Counted from the first letter of the stretch, positions 1 through 9,370 are shown. The stretch: DNA of 64,000 nt from Chloroflexi bacterium TSY (GCA_019217005.1 JAHBNG010000002.1:124001-188000), one strand, 5' to 3'. Translations and numbers: made by a program. The notes: generated from the letters alone by a model not told the origin.

Positions 1-4
1 CGCT

Positions 5-1085
5 ATGATGCAACGCCTACTTGGATTCTTGTTTGTTGTTCGAGGTCTGACCCCTGCGCTTATACTCTTAATCGTCGTTTGGGCAACAGCTTCACTCTTC
101 AATGATTTTCGCGTCGTTTTGGTGCCGCAGTTGGAGGCAATCCAGACCGAGCTTGATAACCTGCAAAATGCCTATACAGAGGTAGAAGAGCAATGGGGAA
201 CAATTCAGACCGATATCACAAAGTTGAGTTCACAATTTCAACGCTTCCGGGTGCCAAATCTGTTGCCAGATCTACCGAACAAACTGTCGATTCAACTTGA
301 TATTCCCGATCCCTCACTGCCTGTTCCATCGGGTGTCGACGTGCGATGGAGCTCCGTGAATGTTACGTTCTCAGAACGAGTCAGGATCAAGGTGGATTGC
401 GGCCCCTTTGATTTTTTATGTGATGGGTGGAATTGGATCACAAGGGAAACGACCAAATCGGTCAGATATCCAAGCAACCTGACTGTAAGTACCTCAAATG
501 TCAGTGTGCAAATTCCGAATGTTAATCTTGACCTACCCATAGACTCGCTCAAAGAACCGCTGGAACCATTGGAAGGAATATTTAGCAGCATCCAAGATGT
601 ATTTGACGCGTTTGACGAAATCTTTGCTAGCCTCAGTAGATCCAAATTTGGCGTTTTTGGCTATTTTCAGTCGAGATTGCAGGGATTTTGGAGTCATTTA
701 TTCAGATTTCGGTTACAGAAAACAACCTATTTCATATCTGAAAATCGCCCAAATCTAACGCAAAAACTAGATATCGACCGGCAAATTTGTATTTATGTCA
801 ACTGTTTAGCCAGAATTCTCTCTCAAAACCTGAAATTTGGATCTACTGAGCCTAGAAAAGTTGAAGGCGCAAGCACAGGGTATCCCTGACCGTTTGCAAA
901 CAGTTGTATCGATGGCGGACAATGTGCTGACTCTACTCGCAAATACGGTGAACCGATTCGGCGGGTGGTTGATTTTAGCTCTGATGATCATCATACCTTT
1001 TATTGTCGTGAGCCTGCTCATGACAATGTTTGGGGATCTGGCGCATGGCCTGCGATTGCTTTTTGGTTTGAGCAAACGTATTTGA
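5..1085 (+). pseudogene. membrane-anchored coiled-coil protein split by MITE copy 1
   Basis: I do not recognise the family. The N-terminus (about residues 5-35) is a hydrophobic helix, followed by a coiled-coil-like stretch (QLEAIQTELDNLQNAYTEVEEQ) and a proline-rich, beta-like region. The protein is then interrupted by a 215-bp MITE at 634-848. As it stands the frame runs through the MITE and stops at 889, giving a 294-residue chimera. If the MITE and one copy of its AGCCT duplication are removed, the frame joins smoothly (EIFASL-EKLKAQAQGIPDRL) and continues to a second hydrophobic helix (GGWLILALMIIIPFIVVSLLM) and a stop at 1085. The ancestral product was therefore about 285 residues with a membrane helix at each end. 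The start is the ATG at 5 or 8; upstream sequence lies outside the window, so an earlier start cannot be excluded. Confidence 0.75.
634..848 (+). mobile_element. MITE copy 1 (215 bp), inserted in a membrane-protein gene
   Basis: The termini are the perfect 16-bp inverted repeat CAGTAGATCCAAATTT, flanked by the 5-bp direct repeat AGCCT (629-633 and 849-853). This is the T-variant (ggcTattttc) near the left end. It carries no transposase. One frame is open across the whole element, which makes the host gene read into it. Confidence 0.93.
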
Positions 1086-1296
1086 CTGACTTGGTCAAAT
1101 GCGATAAGAATAACGTTGTTTGATATTGCTCTTGTACTGATGTAGAATGCATTTGGGTATAAAACCACATCTTTGTAAATGATCCCGCCTTTAAGACTAC
1201 GCCTCAACAGATTCCTTGGGATGAATTTATGTTGGCGATGATTGAGTTTGATTTTGCATATGCGGTTATCAGGCGTCCTACATAGAGTAGGGAGAA

Positions 1297-2217
1297 TTGT
1301 TGTCAATTGCACGAGGGTCATCAAATCTTCAAGATTCCCAAATGACAATACGAATTTTCGTCTATGGTACATTACGGCCACCACAGCATCATATTCCGAC
1401 TGTTGACACGCGATTTCACGTCAATATTGCACAATATCTCATTGAACATGTGCCCGCGGTGCTCCCTAATGCCGTCTTATATGATCTTGGCTCGTATCCA
1501 GCTGCGATTCCAGGGGATCAGACGATCCACGGAACGTTGCTAACGCTAAAGATGGAAGCCCTCACCATCACGGACCGCATTGAAGGTCATCCAACTTTCT
1601 ACCAGCGCTCTCTGGTGACTGTAAACACCAAGCGCGAGAGTGTCGAAGCCTGGGTTTATTGGGCACCTCAAGCGATTGTACAAGACCGTCCGCTCATCCA
1701 AAGCGGTGATTGGTTTCGACGTGAGCAAATCACCTATGATTTAGGAAGGAATCGATCGACATTGAGTCACTCAGAAAACTCCTCAAATGGAGTGTTGCGC
1801 CAAATCATCGAACGAATTGCTCGGACAGACTGCTCCTGGATGAGTACAGTGCGGCCCGATGGTCGTGCCCATAGCGCCCCCGTCTGGCATGTCTGGCATC
1901 AGGGGTGTGCTTATGTTGTCGCTCAGCCCATTGCTGTTAAAGTGAAGAATCTTGCTCAAAATCCGAGCGTTGTCCTGACCCTTCCCGATCCCCATGATGT
2001 GGTCATTGTAGAAGGATGGGCCATTGAGACTCCAACCAAGCGCTCTCTTCTCCAGCCCCTCTTTTTGGAGAAATATCAGTGGGATATTGGTGTCGACGCA
2101 TCCTATACATCTATCATCGAAATCACTCCTCTCAAGCTTATTGCATGGGGGACAGAAGGTGCAGATGGTGCGCGACGGTGGGGTGGCGATGAGATTCACG
2201 CGATTTACGATTCTTGA
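1297..2217 (+). CDS. gamma-glutamylcyclotransferase-like / pyridoxamine-oxidase-like fusion protein
   Basis: Two domains are visible. Residues ~17-150 form a GGCT/AIG2-like fold with the signature FVYGTLRP near the start and an acidic residue in the DRIEGHP segment, typical of gamma-glutamyl(amine) cyclotransferases. Residues ~165-300 resemble the FMN-binding split barrel of PNPOx-like proteins (WMSTVRPDGRAHSAPVWHVW, then PSVVLTLPDPHDVVIVEGWA). The first domain would release 5-oxoproline from gamma-glutamyl compounds; the second usually binds a flavin or F420, but its substrate cannot be read. TTG at 1297 or 1300 follows AGGGAG, whereas the ATG at 1342 (TIRIFVYGTL) has no clear ribosome site but begins at the domain edge. 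The gene stands alone, and its last codons overlap a 7-bp repeat. Confidence 0.8.
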   Translation: MLSIARGSSNLQDSQMTIRIFVYGTLRPPQHHIPTVDTRFHVNIAQYLIEHVPAVLPNAVLYDLGSYPAAIPGDQTIHGTLLTLKMEALTITDRIEGHPTFYQRSLVTVNTKRESVEAWVYWAPQAIVQDRPLIQSGDWFRREQITYDLGRNRSTLSHSENSSNGVLRQIIERIARTDCSWMSTVRPDGRAHSAPVWHVWHQGCAYVVAQPIAVKVKNLAQNPSVVLTLPDPHDVVIVEGWAIETPTKRSLLQPLFLEKYQWDIGVDASYTSIIEITPLKLIAWGTEGADGARRWGGDEIHAIYDS

Positions 2218-2229
2218 TTTACGATCGAG
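2201..2229. repeat. heptanucleotide (7-bp) degenerate repeat
   Basis: Units spaced 7 bp apart (tttacga, ttcttga, tttacga, tcgagat). The array overlaps the stop codon of the preceding gene. Confidence 0.5.
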
Positions 2230-2306
2230 ATACCTATCAAAGAAATGAGATGGTTCAAATTAGCAATTCGCGCCATTACAATTGAATGCGGAGCCAGCAT
2301 TCTCTA

Positions 2307-4356
2307 TTACACGCAGTAGGCCAAAAAAGGGGTAAAATAGCCCTAGGAGGCCAAAATGAACCAAGAATTTAGCGCCGCAGTAACAGGATTCTGTGCCCAT
2401 GTGAGAATGCTTTCTCCGCAAAGCGAAACTGTAAAACATTACGAAAGTGACCTAAATCAATTTGGCCAGGTGATAGAAAAAAGGCCAAGAGAGATAGGTC
2501 GCCAAGAGATAACGACGTTTGTAACGGCGCAACTCGAAGCGGGGATGAGCAGTGCGACGGTCAATCGCAGAGTGGCAACGTTGAGCCGATTTTCGACTAC
2601 TTGGCGGATGAGGCAGAAGACGAAAGCTGGTCAAACCCGGTGGTGTGGCGTCTACACCGACTGGATACAGGTTGCCATCTTCCCAGAGATATAGCGGAAC
2701 GCATCGTCCGCCAGTTATGGGGGAGCGTGAGTCAAGGTCAGATAAGAGACCAAGTGATGTTGGCCTTGATGCTCGACGTTGGCCTGCGGGTGGGCGAAGT
2801 GTCGAAACTAGAGATGGGCGATATTGAAGCTGCCATAAATCCGGACGAACTGTGGTCACTGCGCGTACGCGGCAAAGGGAACAAAGAGCGTCGAGTCTGG
2901 TTGACGCCAGAAACCACAGCGCTGTTGGTGAGCTATATGGATGAGCGTCCTGATGCAGTCGATAGCCATCTGTTTCTGACTCGTCGTCACAAAGGCATCA
3001 GTGTCCGCGGAATCCAGGAGCGCCTCGATTATTACCGTCAGCAAGCCGGACTCTCCGAGAACGAGGTCTCCTGTCATCGCCTGCGCCATACCTTCGCCAG
3101 ACGAATGGCAGAGTCGCGTATGCCACTGCCTAGTCTCTCTCATTGGTTGGGTCACAGTCAATTGAAAACGACCCAGATTTACATCGATGGTGCCAATCCT
3201 GATATGCGAGCCGACTATGAAGCTGCTATGGAGCAGTTGTCTCGCCAAGCCGCATGCTCGGATATTGAAGGAACGACATCTGCAATAGAGACAGAGAATA
3301 CTGTGCCTTCTGAACATCGCACAGTGGAGCCAGCTGTTGGCATCTGTTTGTCTGCTGATGAGATCCGTCAACGTCTCACCTCATTGCCGCTCTGGCTTCA
3401 TCAACCCATCATCTCATTACTTCTCCACCAGCAATTACGCTGGAAAGCCCTCTATCGGCGGGAACGAGCCCTTCAGTGGCTTGGCGAACTCCAACGCGGT
3501 TGGCAATGGATGCTCGACCAGCGCATGCTCTCCAGCTTATCCGAACTAAGACGGCGCGATCTCCAAGACTACATCACCCACCTATGTGACTTAGAGTATT
3601 CCGTCCATACCATCAATCATTTTATTTGTACCCTCAAGTGTTTTCTGCATTTTGCTGAAGAATGTGGCCAGTCGATCGCTCCGGCTTTATATCGCATTCA
3701 ACGTCTCAAACGACCCACTACCTTACCTCGTCCGTTGCGCCAGCATGAATTTGCTCAACTTGAACAGTTCGTCTTAAACTCAACGGCTCAGAGCCTTTCT
3801 CCTTCCGACCTCCTTGACCGTGCTTGGTTTCTTATTCTGGTTGATGCTGGGCTACGTATGGGCGAAGTGCAAGCTCTGCTCGTTTCTGACTGGAATTCGG
3901 ATACACAGACTCTGCTCGTTCGAGATGCCAAATCCCATCGTGACCGTCGGTTGCCTGTTACCCAACGCACTGCTCTTGCCATCGATGCCCATCTGCAACA
4001 TCGCACCGATGACCTGGCTACTCATTCCCCGCTTTTACTACGCGATGGCTTACCTCTTCGAGCCAATTATGTGCGCAACCATCTTCATGCCTTTGCCACC
4101 CGTTTGCTCAACAGTGGCCTTATGCCCATCACTACCTTGCAGAAACTCATGGGGCACACTCATATCGATACCACCATGCTTTATGCACAGCTCTACGATG
4201 AAACCATTCAGCAGCATTATTTAGCCGCTATGGCTTCACATTCTGTTTACGCTATCCCTGAACCTGACCCCGCTATTTGGGGTCCCACTTTGGAGAATGC
4301 CTTTGAATCAACTTTTCAATAGCAACCACTTTAACTTTTATGTCTACTGCGTGTAA
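2307..4356 (+). mobile_element. insertion element encoding a double tyrosine recombinase
   Basis: The ends are the perfect 13-bp inverted repeat TTACACGCAGTAG (2307-2319) and CTACTGCGTGTAA (4344-4356). The 6-bp direct repeat TCTCTA lies immediately outside (2301-2306 and 4357-4362). The 2050-bp interior holds only one recombinase reading frame. Defined inverted ends with short direct repeats are normal for DDE transposons but unusual for a tyrosine-recombinase element. A 6-bp direct repeat would also fit the crossover spacer of a tyrosine recombinase. Other copies of this unit would be needed to confirm the ends. Confidence 0.75.
2356..4322 (+). pseudogene. tandem-fused (double) tyrosine recombinase, one frameshift
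   Basis: The reading frame changes once: 2356-2593 gives a Xer-like SAM (core-binding) domain ending LSRF, and the other frame continues IFDYLADEAED to 4322. Restoring one T in the TTTT run at 2590-2593 gives LSRFFDYLADEAED, a typical Xer junction, and one protein of about 656 residues. The order is core-binding, catalytic, core-binding, catalytic. The first catalytic domain has Arg in GLRVGE, Lys in GKGNKERR, HRLRH, WLGH and the nucleophile in IYID. The second has GLRMGE, a possible Lys (RDAKSHRDRR), MGH and LYAQL, but the HxLRH box reads RNHLH, so the second Arg and the box II His are missing. AGGAGG lies 5 bp before the ATG. The product should cut and rejoin DNA at the element ends. The frameshift may be real or a homopolymer error. 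Confidence 0.82.
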
Positions 4357-4448
4357 TCTCTAACGCCTACTCCGCAGGGAATTGTAACGAACAGTTCGGC
4401 CAAAATGAACCACGTCAAAGAAATCAATGACACAAAACGGATGAACTA

Positions 4449-4524
4449 GGTGGTACCCCAAGTTGTGTAACAATCCGCTTTTCTCTGAGAGATTAGGTAG
4501 CATTTACACAATCTGTGGTACACC
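4449..4524. mobile_element. 76-bp IS256-end-like palindromic mini-element (family B, copy 1)
   Basis: The two arms are imperfect inverted repeats: left GGTGGTACCCCAAGTTGTGT, right (reversed) GGTGTACCACAGATTGTGTA. The ATTGTGTAAA core and its offset from the end resemble IS256-family termini as I remember them. It shares its interior (CCGCTT, GAGA, CATTTACACA) with the element at 11847-11923. It sits directly upstream of the ilvD-like gene. Confidence 0.6.
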
Positions 4525-4549
4525 GACCGTAATATTCGGAGGAACCACC

Positions 4550-6271
4550 GTGCAGTCGGAACAAAATAGTCGCAGCATTACTTTCTTCAATGAACCTCAT
4601 GTCTCTGGATTTACCCACCGCGCCTTCACCAAGGCAATGGGTTTTGGTGATGAAGAGATGCAGAAACCAGTGATCGGCATCTGCAACACCTATAGTGAAA
4701 TCAACAATTGCAACAGTCATCTGCGGGAAGTGGCCGAAGCTGTGAAGCGTGGCGTTTGGCAAGCGGGTGGATTTCCCCTGGAATTTCCCACAATTTCTTT
4801 GGGCGAAATCTATCTCAGTCCCACTTCGATGCTCTATCGCAATTTGGCGGCGATGGATACAGAGGAGATGATTCGCGGGAATCCGATCGATGGTGTGGTT
4901 CTGCTGGTAAACTGCGACAAAACTGTCCCCGCGGCCTTGATGGGGGCTTGTAGCGCTGACCTGCCTGCCATCATGCTATCGGGTGGGCCAGCTCTCTCGG
5001 GTAATTTTCGCGGCCAGATGTTGGGCGCTTGTACAGACTGTCGTCGTATGACAGCAGAGTGGCAAGCCGGCACCATTGATACTGAGACTTACAAACATAT
5101 TGAGGAGAGCGTCTTTCGCAGTCACGGACATTGTATGGTGATGGGAACGGCCTCGACCATGAATTCGATGATGGAGGCACTTGGTATTGCGTTACCGGGC
5201 AATGGTGCGACGCCCGCTTCGGATGCGCGCCGCCTGCGGCTGGCCCAACAGGCCGGGCGACGCATCGTAGAGATGGCTGCGGAAGATCTGCGTCCTTCCA
5301 AGATCATTTCGCGTGAAGCAATCGAAAATGCTATCGCCCTTGTCTGTGCGCTTGGTGGCAGCACAAACGCTGTTGTCCATTTGCCCGCCATTGCCGGGCG
5401 ATTGGGCATCGAGTTGCCCCTATCGATCTGGGATGAGATCAGCCGTCGCACACCCTTGATTGCCAATATGCGACCGAGCGGTCAATATCAGATGGAGGAT
5501 CTCTTCTTCGCAGGCGGCATTCCCGCTGTGCTGAAAGAGCTGCTACCATTGCTTCATGGCGATGCCTTGACCGTCACCGGGCGTACCTTGGCAGAGAATG
5601 TGGAGCATGCCGAAAATTACAACTCTGATGTGATTTATCCCCTTGCCGAACCGCTTAAGCCAGAGGGCGGCTTGTCGATTCTCACTGGCAACCTGGCGCC
5701 CGACGGCGCCGTGATCAAGCATTCAGCTGCATCACCCGATCTGCTCCAGCATCGAGGTCGTGCGATTGTCTTTCGCAATTTTGATGATGTGCGCGTTCGG
5801 ATCAATGATCCAGATCTGGATGTGACGCCAGATGATGTGTTGGTCTTACAAAATTCAGGACCTGTGGGTGGGCCAGGAATGCCAGAGATTGGAATTCTGC
5901 CAATTCCTGAAAAGCTGCTGAAAGAAGGCGTGCGGGACATGGTGCGGATCTCGGATGCCCGCATGAGCGGCACGGCCTATGGCACAATTGTGCTTCACGT
6001 GGCGCCGGAGAGTGCAATCGGCGGCCCATTGGCTTTGGTACGTGATGGCGACGAGGTAGAGCTCGACTTTGCCAACCGACGACTGCATTTACACGTCAGC
6101 GACGAGGAATTGGCCCAGCGACGGGCGGAATGGCAGCCGCCCCAACCAGCCTTCGGCCGTGGCTATGGGCAACTCTATTTACAGCACGTGACCCAGGCAC
6201 CACAAGGTGCGGATTTCGATTTTCTGGCGGGGAATGATCCTGTGCGGGTGACTTTGCAGCCAAAGTTTTAA
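4550..6271 (+). CDS. IlvD/Edd family dehydratase, probable sugar-acid dehydratase
   Basis: Dehydrates a 2,3-dihydroxy acid to a 2-keto acid using an Fe-S cluster. Conserved cysteines sit in CNTYSEINNCNSH, VNCDKTVPA and SHGHCMVMGTAS, followed by LPGNGATPASDARR, the family core, and SDARMSGTAYGTIVLHVAPE near the C-terminus. The GTASTMNSMMEALG and LPGNGATP segments look more like the arabinonate/sugar-acid branch than the branched-chain amino-acid branch, so a role in sugar-acid catabolism is favoured over isoleucine/valine synthesis. That is inference. The start is GTG 4550, because GGAGG lies 7 bp upstream; an ATG at 4463 in the same frame falls inside the mini-element and would add 29 non-conserved residues. 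An aldo/keto reductase follows 41 bp later in the same direction. Confidence 0.88.
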   Translation: MQSEQNSRSITFFNEPHVSGFTHRAFTKAMGFGDEEMQKPVIGICNTYSEINNCNSHLREVAEAVKRGVWQAGGFPLEFPTISLGEIYLSPTSMLYRNLAAMDTEEMIRGNPIDGVVLLVNCDKTVPAALMGACSADLPAIMLSGGPALSGNFRGQMLGACTDCRRMTAEWQAGTIDTETYKHIEESVFRSHGHCMVMGTASTMNSMMEALGIALPGNGATPASDARRLRLAQQAGRRIVEMAAEDLRPSKIISREAIENAIALVCALGGSTNAVVHLPAIAGRLGIELPLSIWDEISRRTPLIANMRPSGQYQMEDLFFAGGIPAVLKELLPLLHGDALTVTGRTLAENVEHAENYNSDVIYPLAEPLKPEGGLSILTGNLAPDGAVIKHSAASPDLLQHRGRAIVFRNFDDVRVRINDPDLDVTPDDVLVLQNSGPVGGPGMPEIGILPIPEKLLKEGVRDMVRISDARMSGTAYGTIVLHVAPESAIGGPLALVRDGDEVELDFANRRLHLHVSDEELAQRRAEWQPPQPAFGRGYGQLYLQHVTQAPQGADFDFLAGNDPVRVTLQPKF

Positions 6272-6312
6272 ATTAAAATCTATCTGGATGAAACGTTATT
6301 GAGGAGGCCATG

Positions 6313-7122
6313 ATGCATTACGAGACCTTACGCGACGGCTTTCAGATTCCCAAGATCGGGCTAGGTACATGGACCATTGGTGGTGAATCATCTCCTGACT
6401 ATTCGCAGGATGACGCGCTTGTTGATCAACTCCAAAGTATTATCTCAATGGGCTACACGCATTTGGATACAGCGGAGATGTACGCCGCTAATCACACGGA
6501 GGAATTGGTTGGGCGAGCGATTGCAGACTTTGATCGTGACGAACTGTTTGTGACAACAAAGGTCTGGCGAACGAATCTAGCCTACGATAATGTACATCGA
6601 GCCTTGGATGCCAGTTTGCGACGCTTGGGAACTGATTATGTGGACCTTTATCTGATCCATTGGCCTGAACCGTCGATTCCTTTGTCGGAAACGTTTCGTG
6701 CCCTGAACGAAGCAGCAGCAGATGGCCGAGTGCGAAGAGTTGGTGTAAGCAACTTCGATGTATCGCTCTTAAAACAGTCGATGGAATTGTGTGAAACGCC
6801 GATTATGACCAATCAAGTGCGCTATAATCTGCATCATCGTCAGCCCGAAAAGAATGGCGTGTTGGAATTCTGCCAGCAGAATGGCATTGTCTTGACCGCT
6901 TACTGCCCGTTAAAGGATGGTGTCCTCTCAAATAAAACAGTTGTAGATATCGCGCGCAAAGTCGATGCCACGCCGGGGCAAGTTGCCATCCAGTGGCTCA
7001 CCAGGCAGCCAGGGGTGATTACGATACCCAAATCGCTCAACAAGCAGCATCTCCAAGAGAATCTGGATGCATTGGAGCTTGCGTTTTCAGAAGAAGAGAT
7101 CACACAGTTAGCACGGTCATAG
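6313..7122 (+). CDS. aldo/keto reductase
   Basis: An NADPH-dependent (beta/alpha)8 reductase of ~269 residues. The catalytic tetrad is visible: Asp and Tyr in LDTAEMYAANH, Lys in FVTTKVW, His in YLIHWPEP. The later signature segments RRVGVSNF and ITIPKSLN (cofactor-binding loop) are present. ATG codons lie at 6310 and 6313; GAGGAGG at 6300-6306 gives a better distance to 6313. It follows the dehydratase by 41 bp and precedes the deaminase by 22 bp, so the three are probably cotranscribed. The substrate is likely a small aldehyde or sugar, possibly derived from the dehydratase product, but nothing in the sequence fixes it. Confidence 0.9.
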   Translation: MHYETLRDGFQIPKIGLGTWTIGGESSPDYSQDDALVDQLQSIISMGYTHLDTAEMYAANHTEELVGRAIADFDRDELFVTTKVWRTNLAYDNVHRALDASLRRLGTDYVDLYLIHWPEPSIPLSETFRALNEAAADGRVRRVGVSNFDVSLLKQSMELCETPIMTNQVRYNLHHRQPEKNGVLEFCQQNGIVLTAYCPLKDGVLSNKTVVDIARKVDATPGQVAIQWLTRQPGVITIPKSLNKQHLQENLDALELAFSEEEITQLARS

Positions 7123-7144
7123 AAATAACAAGGAAATTTCGTCA

Positions 7145-7723
7145 ATGAACATCACACTATCATTGCCCCAATGGGCTGTCGATAAACTTGCAGCTTTACC
7201 CAAAGTCATGCCATCGATTGAAGAACGCATGGCAACCGTGATCGAATTTTCGCGATTGAACTTTGAACATGGCACGGGTGGTCCATTTGCGGCGGGTGTC
7301 TTTGAACGTGATACAGGTAAGCTCGTCGTCATTGGCGTGAATCGCGTCGTGCCCTCCAACTGCTCTTCTGCCCATGCCGAGATAATGACGCTCTCACTCG
7401 CTCAGAACCGATTGGGAACATATGATCTGGGTGGTGCAGACCTGCCTGCACATCAATTGGTCGTCAACTGGCGTCCCTGTGCCATGTGCTATGGAGCCGT
7501 GATCTGGTCTGGTGTGCGGTCGTTAGTTATTGCTGGAAGCGGTTCTGAATTGGAAGAACTGACCGGCTTTGATGAAGGGCCGATTCACCCCGATTGGGTG
7601 CACGAACTCCAGAAGCGGGGGATTGATGTGACTGAAAATGTCTTACATGACGAGGCATGTCAAGTCTTCCGGGCCTTTGGCGAAAGTGACAGTCCAGTTT
7701 ATAACGCTCGATTGGGGTATTGA
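7145..7723 (+). CDS. nucleoside/guanine deaminase family protein
   Basis: A zinc-dependent cytidine-deaminase-fold protein of 192 residues. The metal site is HAEI (His and proton-shuttling Glu) and PCAMCYGAV (two Cys). The spacing and the C-terminal extension are closer to guanine deaminase and related nucleoside deaminases than to TadA. It probably hydrolytically deaminates a purine base or nucleoside. It begins 22 bp after the aldo/keto reductase and ends the short operon. A 79-bp palindromic mini-element lies downstream. Confidence 0.87.
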   Translation: MNITLSLPQWAVDKLAALPKVMPSIEERMATVIEFSRLNFEHGTGGPFAAGVFERDTGKLVVIGVNRVVPSNCSSAHAEIMTLSLAQNRLGTYDLGGADLPAHQLVVNWRPCAMCYGAVIWSGVRSLVIAGSGSELEELTGFDEGPIHPDWVHELQKRGIDVTENVLHDEACQVFRAFGESDSPVYNARLGY

Positions 7724-7854
7724 TCAGTCACACTGCTCAGTGTTATAATTTCAATCTTCAAGATCCTTTACCCATTTACCCAATTTGTGAAGCTTGTCAT
7801 CAGCCTGTGAAAGTTGTCGTTCACAGGCGGGATGTTTTGCAACAAATTATTGGG

Positions 7855-7933
7855 ACTCATCTAAGAAAATTGTGCAAAGTGACGTTCTTGCCAGAGCGAT
7901 AAGATAACACTTGCACAATTGCGTCTGATGAGT
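7855..7933. mobile_element. 79-bp palindromic mini-element (family C, copy 1)
   Basis: The arms are ACTCATCTAAGAAAATTGTG and, reversed from the right, ACTCATCAGACGCAATTGTG, each followed by CAA. Related copies lie at 19252-19327 and 23684-23760. The ATTGTGCAAA core is again IS256-end-like. It sits just upstream of the SBP gene start. Confidence 0.65.
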
Positions 7934-7951
7934 GATGATTGGGAGTATATC

Positions 7952-9370
7952 ATGCGTAAAGTGATTTTGGTCCTTATTTCCCTCTTACTGTTTGTCAGTT
8001 TCAGTGCATGTACAAATTCCTCGGATCAAGATTCCTCCGGTCTACAGGGCAATCTTCTTGTATGGCACAATTGGCCAAATCCTGAGTCGACCCTGATCAC
8101 CGAGTTGGTTGAACGGTTTGAATCAGCTCATCCTGGTGTGACAGTGGTTGTCGAATATGTTTCGAGCCGCGATCTGGATCAACGTTATATGACAAGCGTC
8201 AGCTCAGGGCTTGGACCGGATGTGATTATTGGCCCAGAGCTCTTCTTGATTCGTGATTTGGTCGATGCCGATCTTCTGCTTGACTTATCCACAAAGGATT
8301 TACATACAGACAATCTGCTGTCGCAAGCTGTCGATGCTTTGTGGTTAGATGATACCCTATACGGGATCCCCTTCGCAGCTTACACGAGTGTCCTCTATTA
8401 CAACAAGGAGCTAGTCGAGACTCCAGCCAGAACGTTGTCCGAGCTGATAACCGAATCACAAAGCGGACAGATCGTTGCCCTGCCCATTGATTTCTATCAT
8501 GCTTACTGGGGCATACGAACTCACGGGGGCGAGGTTCTGAATGAGGCTGGTCAGGTCGTGGTGGACGATGGTCTCGTTGCCTGGTTGAATTGGCTCAACT
8601 CGGCACAAGCCGAACCGACCATCATCCTCAACAATGTTTATGATGATCTGTTTGAGTCTTTTACCTCTGGCGAGGTCGCCTATTTCGTGGGAAATTCGTC
8701 CGATCTACCCGATCTACGTGCCGAGATGGGTGAAGATGTCGTGGGGGTTGGGCTGTTGCCAAAAAGGGACGAGAATCCTTCTGGTTCATTTTTGGAAATC
8801 GAAACGATTACGATTAATAAGCGCACAGCAGTACCCGATCTAGCTCTTGCATTGGCGGAGTTTTTTGTAACGCCGGGGCATCAACGCCAAATCGCTTTGA
8901 GTGACTATGGACTGATTCCGCTCGACCAGCGCGTTCGTTTTGATAGACGGCTTTCTCCTAGCACCTCCATGATGGTGCGGCAAAGTAGGGAGGCTGTCAT
9001 TATCCCACTGGCCCATGTTGAGACCGAAGATATTTTGCGCCAAGTGGGTACCGATTTATATATTCGTGTGCTAGAGGGGGTTGTGGAACCAGAAGAAGGT
9101 GCGCAAGAATTAGTTGAGCGTGTCGCAAATACCGAAGAGGTTGATCTGTCGCACATTTTGGAGACAGAATTTCATCAAATTGAGAGTAGCACTGAACAGA
9201 CTGCGAGTCTTCATTTGCTCCGAGACGTCTATCACAAAGTCGTTGTTTACCTTGAACGCACTGTGGTCCAGCGGACAGGTCATCGCTATTGTCCTCGTCG
9301 TTCTCGCCGCTGCTTTCTTAACCCGTTTGTTTCGTCAGTTCATGGGGAAACAATTTTCACACCCAAATGA
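7952..9370 (+). CDS. extracellular solute-binding lipoprotein (SBP family 1), reads into MscS
   Basis: Lipoprotein signal MRKVILVLISLLLFVSFSAC with the lipobox cysteine at residue 20, then a family-1 sugar-binding fold (LLVWHNWPNPE, VVVEYVSSRDLDQRYMTSVSSGLGPDVIIG, LYGIPFAAYTSVLYYNKELV). GGGAG lies 6 bp before ATG 7952. The SBP fold ends near residue 400 and is followed by a helical linker. After VVYLERT (about 9258) this frame turns into a non-conserved arginine-rich tail and stops at 9370. The overlapping frame is MscS from LWSSGQV on. A single extra nucleotide near 9260 would account for this, so the true product is probably a tethered SBP fused to a mechanosensitive-type channel. No transporter permeases adjoin it, which also argues against an ordinary ABC uptake role. 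Confidence 0.82.
   Translation: MRKVILVLISLLLFVSFSACTNSSDQDSSGLQGNLLVWHNWPNPESTLITELVERFESAHPGVTVVVEYVSSRDLDQRYMTSVSSGLGPDVIIGPELFLIRDLVDADLLLDLSTKDLHTDNLLSQAVDALWLDDTLYGIPFAAYTSVLYYNKELVETPARTLSELITESQSGQIVALPIDFYHAYWGIRTHGGEVLNEAGQVVVDDGLVAWLNWLNSAQAEPTIILNNVYDDLFESFTSGEVAYFVGNSSDLPDLRAEMGEDVVGVGLLPKRDENPSGSFLEIETITINKRTAVPDLALALAEFFVTPGHQRQIALSDYGLIPLDQRVRFDRRLSPSTSMMVRQSREAVIIPLAHVETEDILRQVGTDLYIRVLEGVVEPEEGAQELVERVANTEEVDLSHILETEFHQIESSTEQTASLHLLRDVYHKVVVYLERTVVQRTGHRYCPRRSRRCFLNPFVSSVHGETIFTPK

Noticed and set aside
848..2307. Shared hexamer CAGTAG in the recombinase element ends and the 215-bp MITE ends, as a hint that the recombinase moves the MITE
   Set aside because: Only six bases align well, the outer parts differ and the direct repeats are 6 versus 5 bp. 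It is not enough to link them.
2349..4413. 15-bp direct repeat GGCCAAAATGAACCA at 2349-2363 and 4399-4413, as possible attachment sites
   Set aside because: One copy spans the recombinase start codon and the other lies outside the element ends. A repeat of this length can occur by chance in 64 kb.
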